Origin: Anabas testudineus
Taxonomy: Eukaryota > Chordata > Actinopteri > Anabantiformes > Anabantidae
NCBI RefSeq assembly: GCF_900324465.2
Contig: NC_046626.1
Location: forward strand, 5,415,459 to 5,479,458
Length of the DNA: 64,000 bases
Reading direction: 5' to 3'
Shown: piece after piece, positions 63,663 to 64,000 of the stretch
How the letters are laid out: each line of letters starts with the position of its first letter
How positions within the stretch are numbered: position 1 is the stretch's first letter
The notes under the pieces: model-generated
Told to the model about the DNA's origin: nothing
The model's database searches: none
The model's input: the letters and a program-made list of their open reading frames with translations, nothing else
Position numbers and translations under genes: made by a program

Positions 63663-64000
63663 TGGCAAATTAACTAATGGAACTGTCCAAGAGACCACCC
63701 TCTTCCATTTGCCTTTCACTACATGTACTTTGTTACAACTAAGACCCAACAAAGGACCAACTGATGTCATCACCATTTCTCAAAGTATCACTTTTGTTTT
63801 TAACGCACACCTACACACAGTCAAGCTTAAAGGGGACCATGATTTTGCAGTGTTGTTTCCCAGAGTGCTATACATCTCATACCTGTCAAGGTTTGATAGA
63901 TTTTTCTTTATACATTTTTCTTTGTCTGTTTGTTTTTTGTTTTTTTTTTTTGTTTTTTTTTTGCTCTTGGTCTTGATGGCATAGCAGTATGGCACACTGG
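63663..64000 (+). other. acin1 3'UTR
   Basis: Sequence after the acin1 TAG is T-rich and holds no further coding exon. No AATAAA was seen before the window edge, so the 3'UTR probably continues. Confidence 0.6.

Overview
The window is teleost fish genomic DNA. It shows vertebrate-style split genes with GT-AG introns, fish Tc1/mariner transposons, long AT and GT microsatellites, and two egg-envelope ZP genes. Most of the other recognisable genes (ap1g2, nedd8, rnf212b, homez, dhrs1, a C14orf119 homolog, acin1) have human counterparts on chromosome 14q11.2-q12, so this looks like a conserved syntenic block with fish-specific insertions. Coding models below were built by joining exons at splice sites by eye. 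Every complete multi-exon model closes in frame (total length divisible by three), but none has transcript support.

Layout. 1-473 (+): last two exons of a gamma-adaptin (AP1G2-like). 2489-3607 (-): nedd8. 4181-6090 and 7196-8890 (+): tandem pair of secreted ZP3-like proteins with identical exon plans. 10447-12858 (+): rnf212b, a meiotic RING protein, convergent with homez, whose 663-codon ORF lies at 14627-16618 (-). 18.9-20.3 kb: degraded Tc1-like fragments. 20687-22346 (-): decayed copy of dhrs1. 22560-24076: Tc1 element with TA flanks. 26058-29336 (-): intact 8-exon dhrs1. 31276-32499: second Tc1 element, internally deleted. 33336-47374 (+): about 56-exon gene for a secreted coiled-coil protein ending in a PRY-SPRY (B30.2) domain. 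47976-48539 (-): C14orf119 homolog. 49427-63662 (+): acin1 (acinus), head-to-head with the C14orf119 homolog.

The most unusual locus is the 33-47 kb gene, which I do not recognise as a named gene. It has a TATA box and signal peptide, then dozens of short exons. From the fifth exon onward nearly every exon is a multiple of three bases with phase-1 introns on both sides. Exon lengths repeat as a cassette (63-63-66/69-84-87-84-66/69-90-90-90-63). Two adjacent 11-exon cassettes are each exactly 849 coding bases, and more diverged copies lie on both sides, so the gene appears to have grown by block duplication.

The genes do not form one pathway. nedd8 is a ubiquitin-like modifier, rnf212b acts in crossover designation, acin1 is the ASAP/exon-junction splicing factor, and the ZP pair is egg-coat material. 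The acin1 copy also has a roughly 425-residue Glu/Arg/Lys-rich helix in its giant exon and a CpG-rich internal region that may drive a short isoform.
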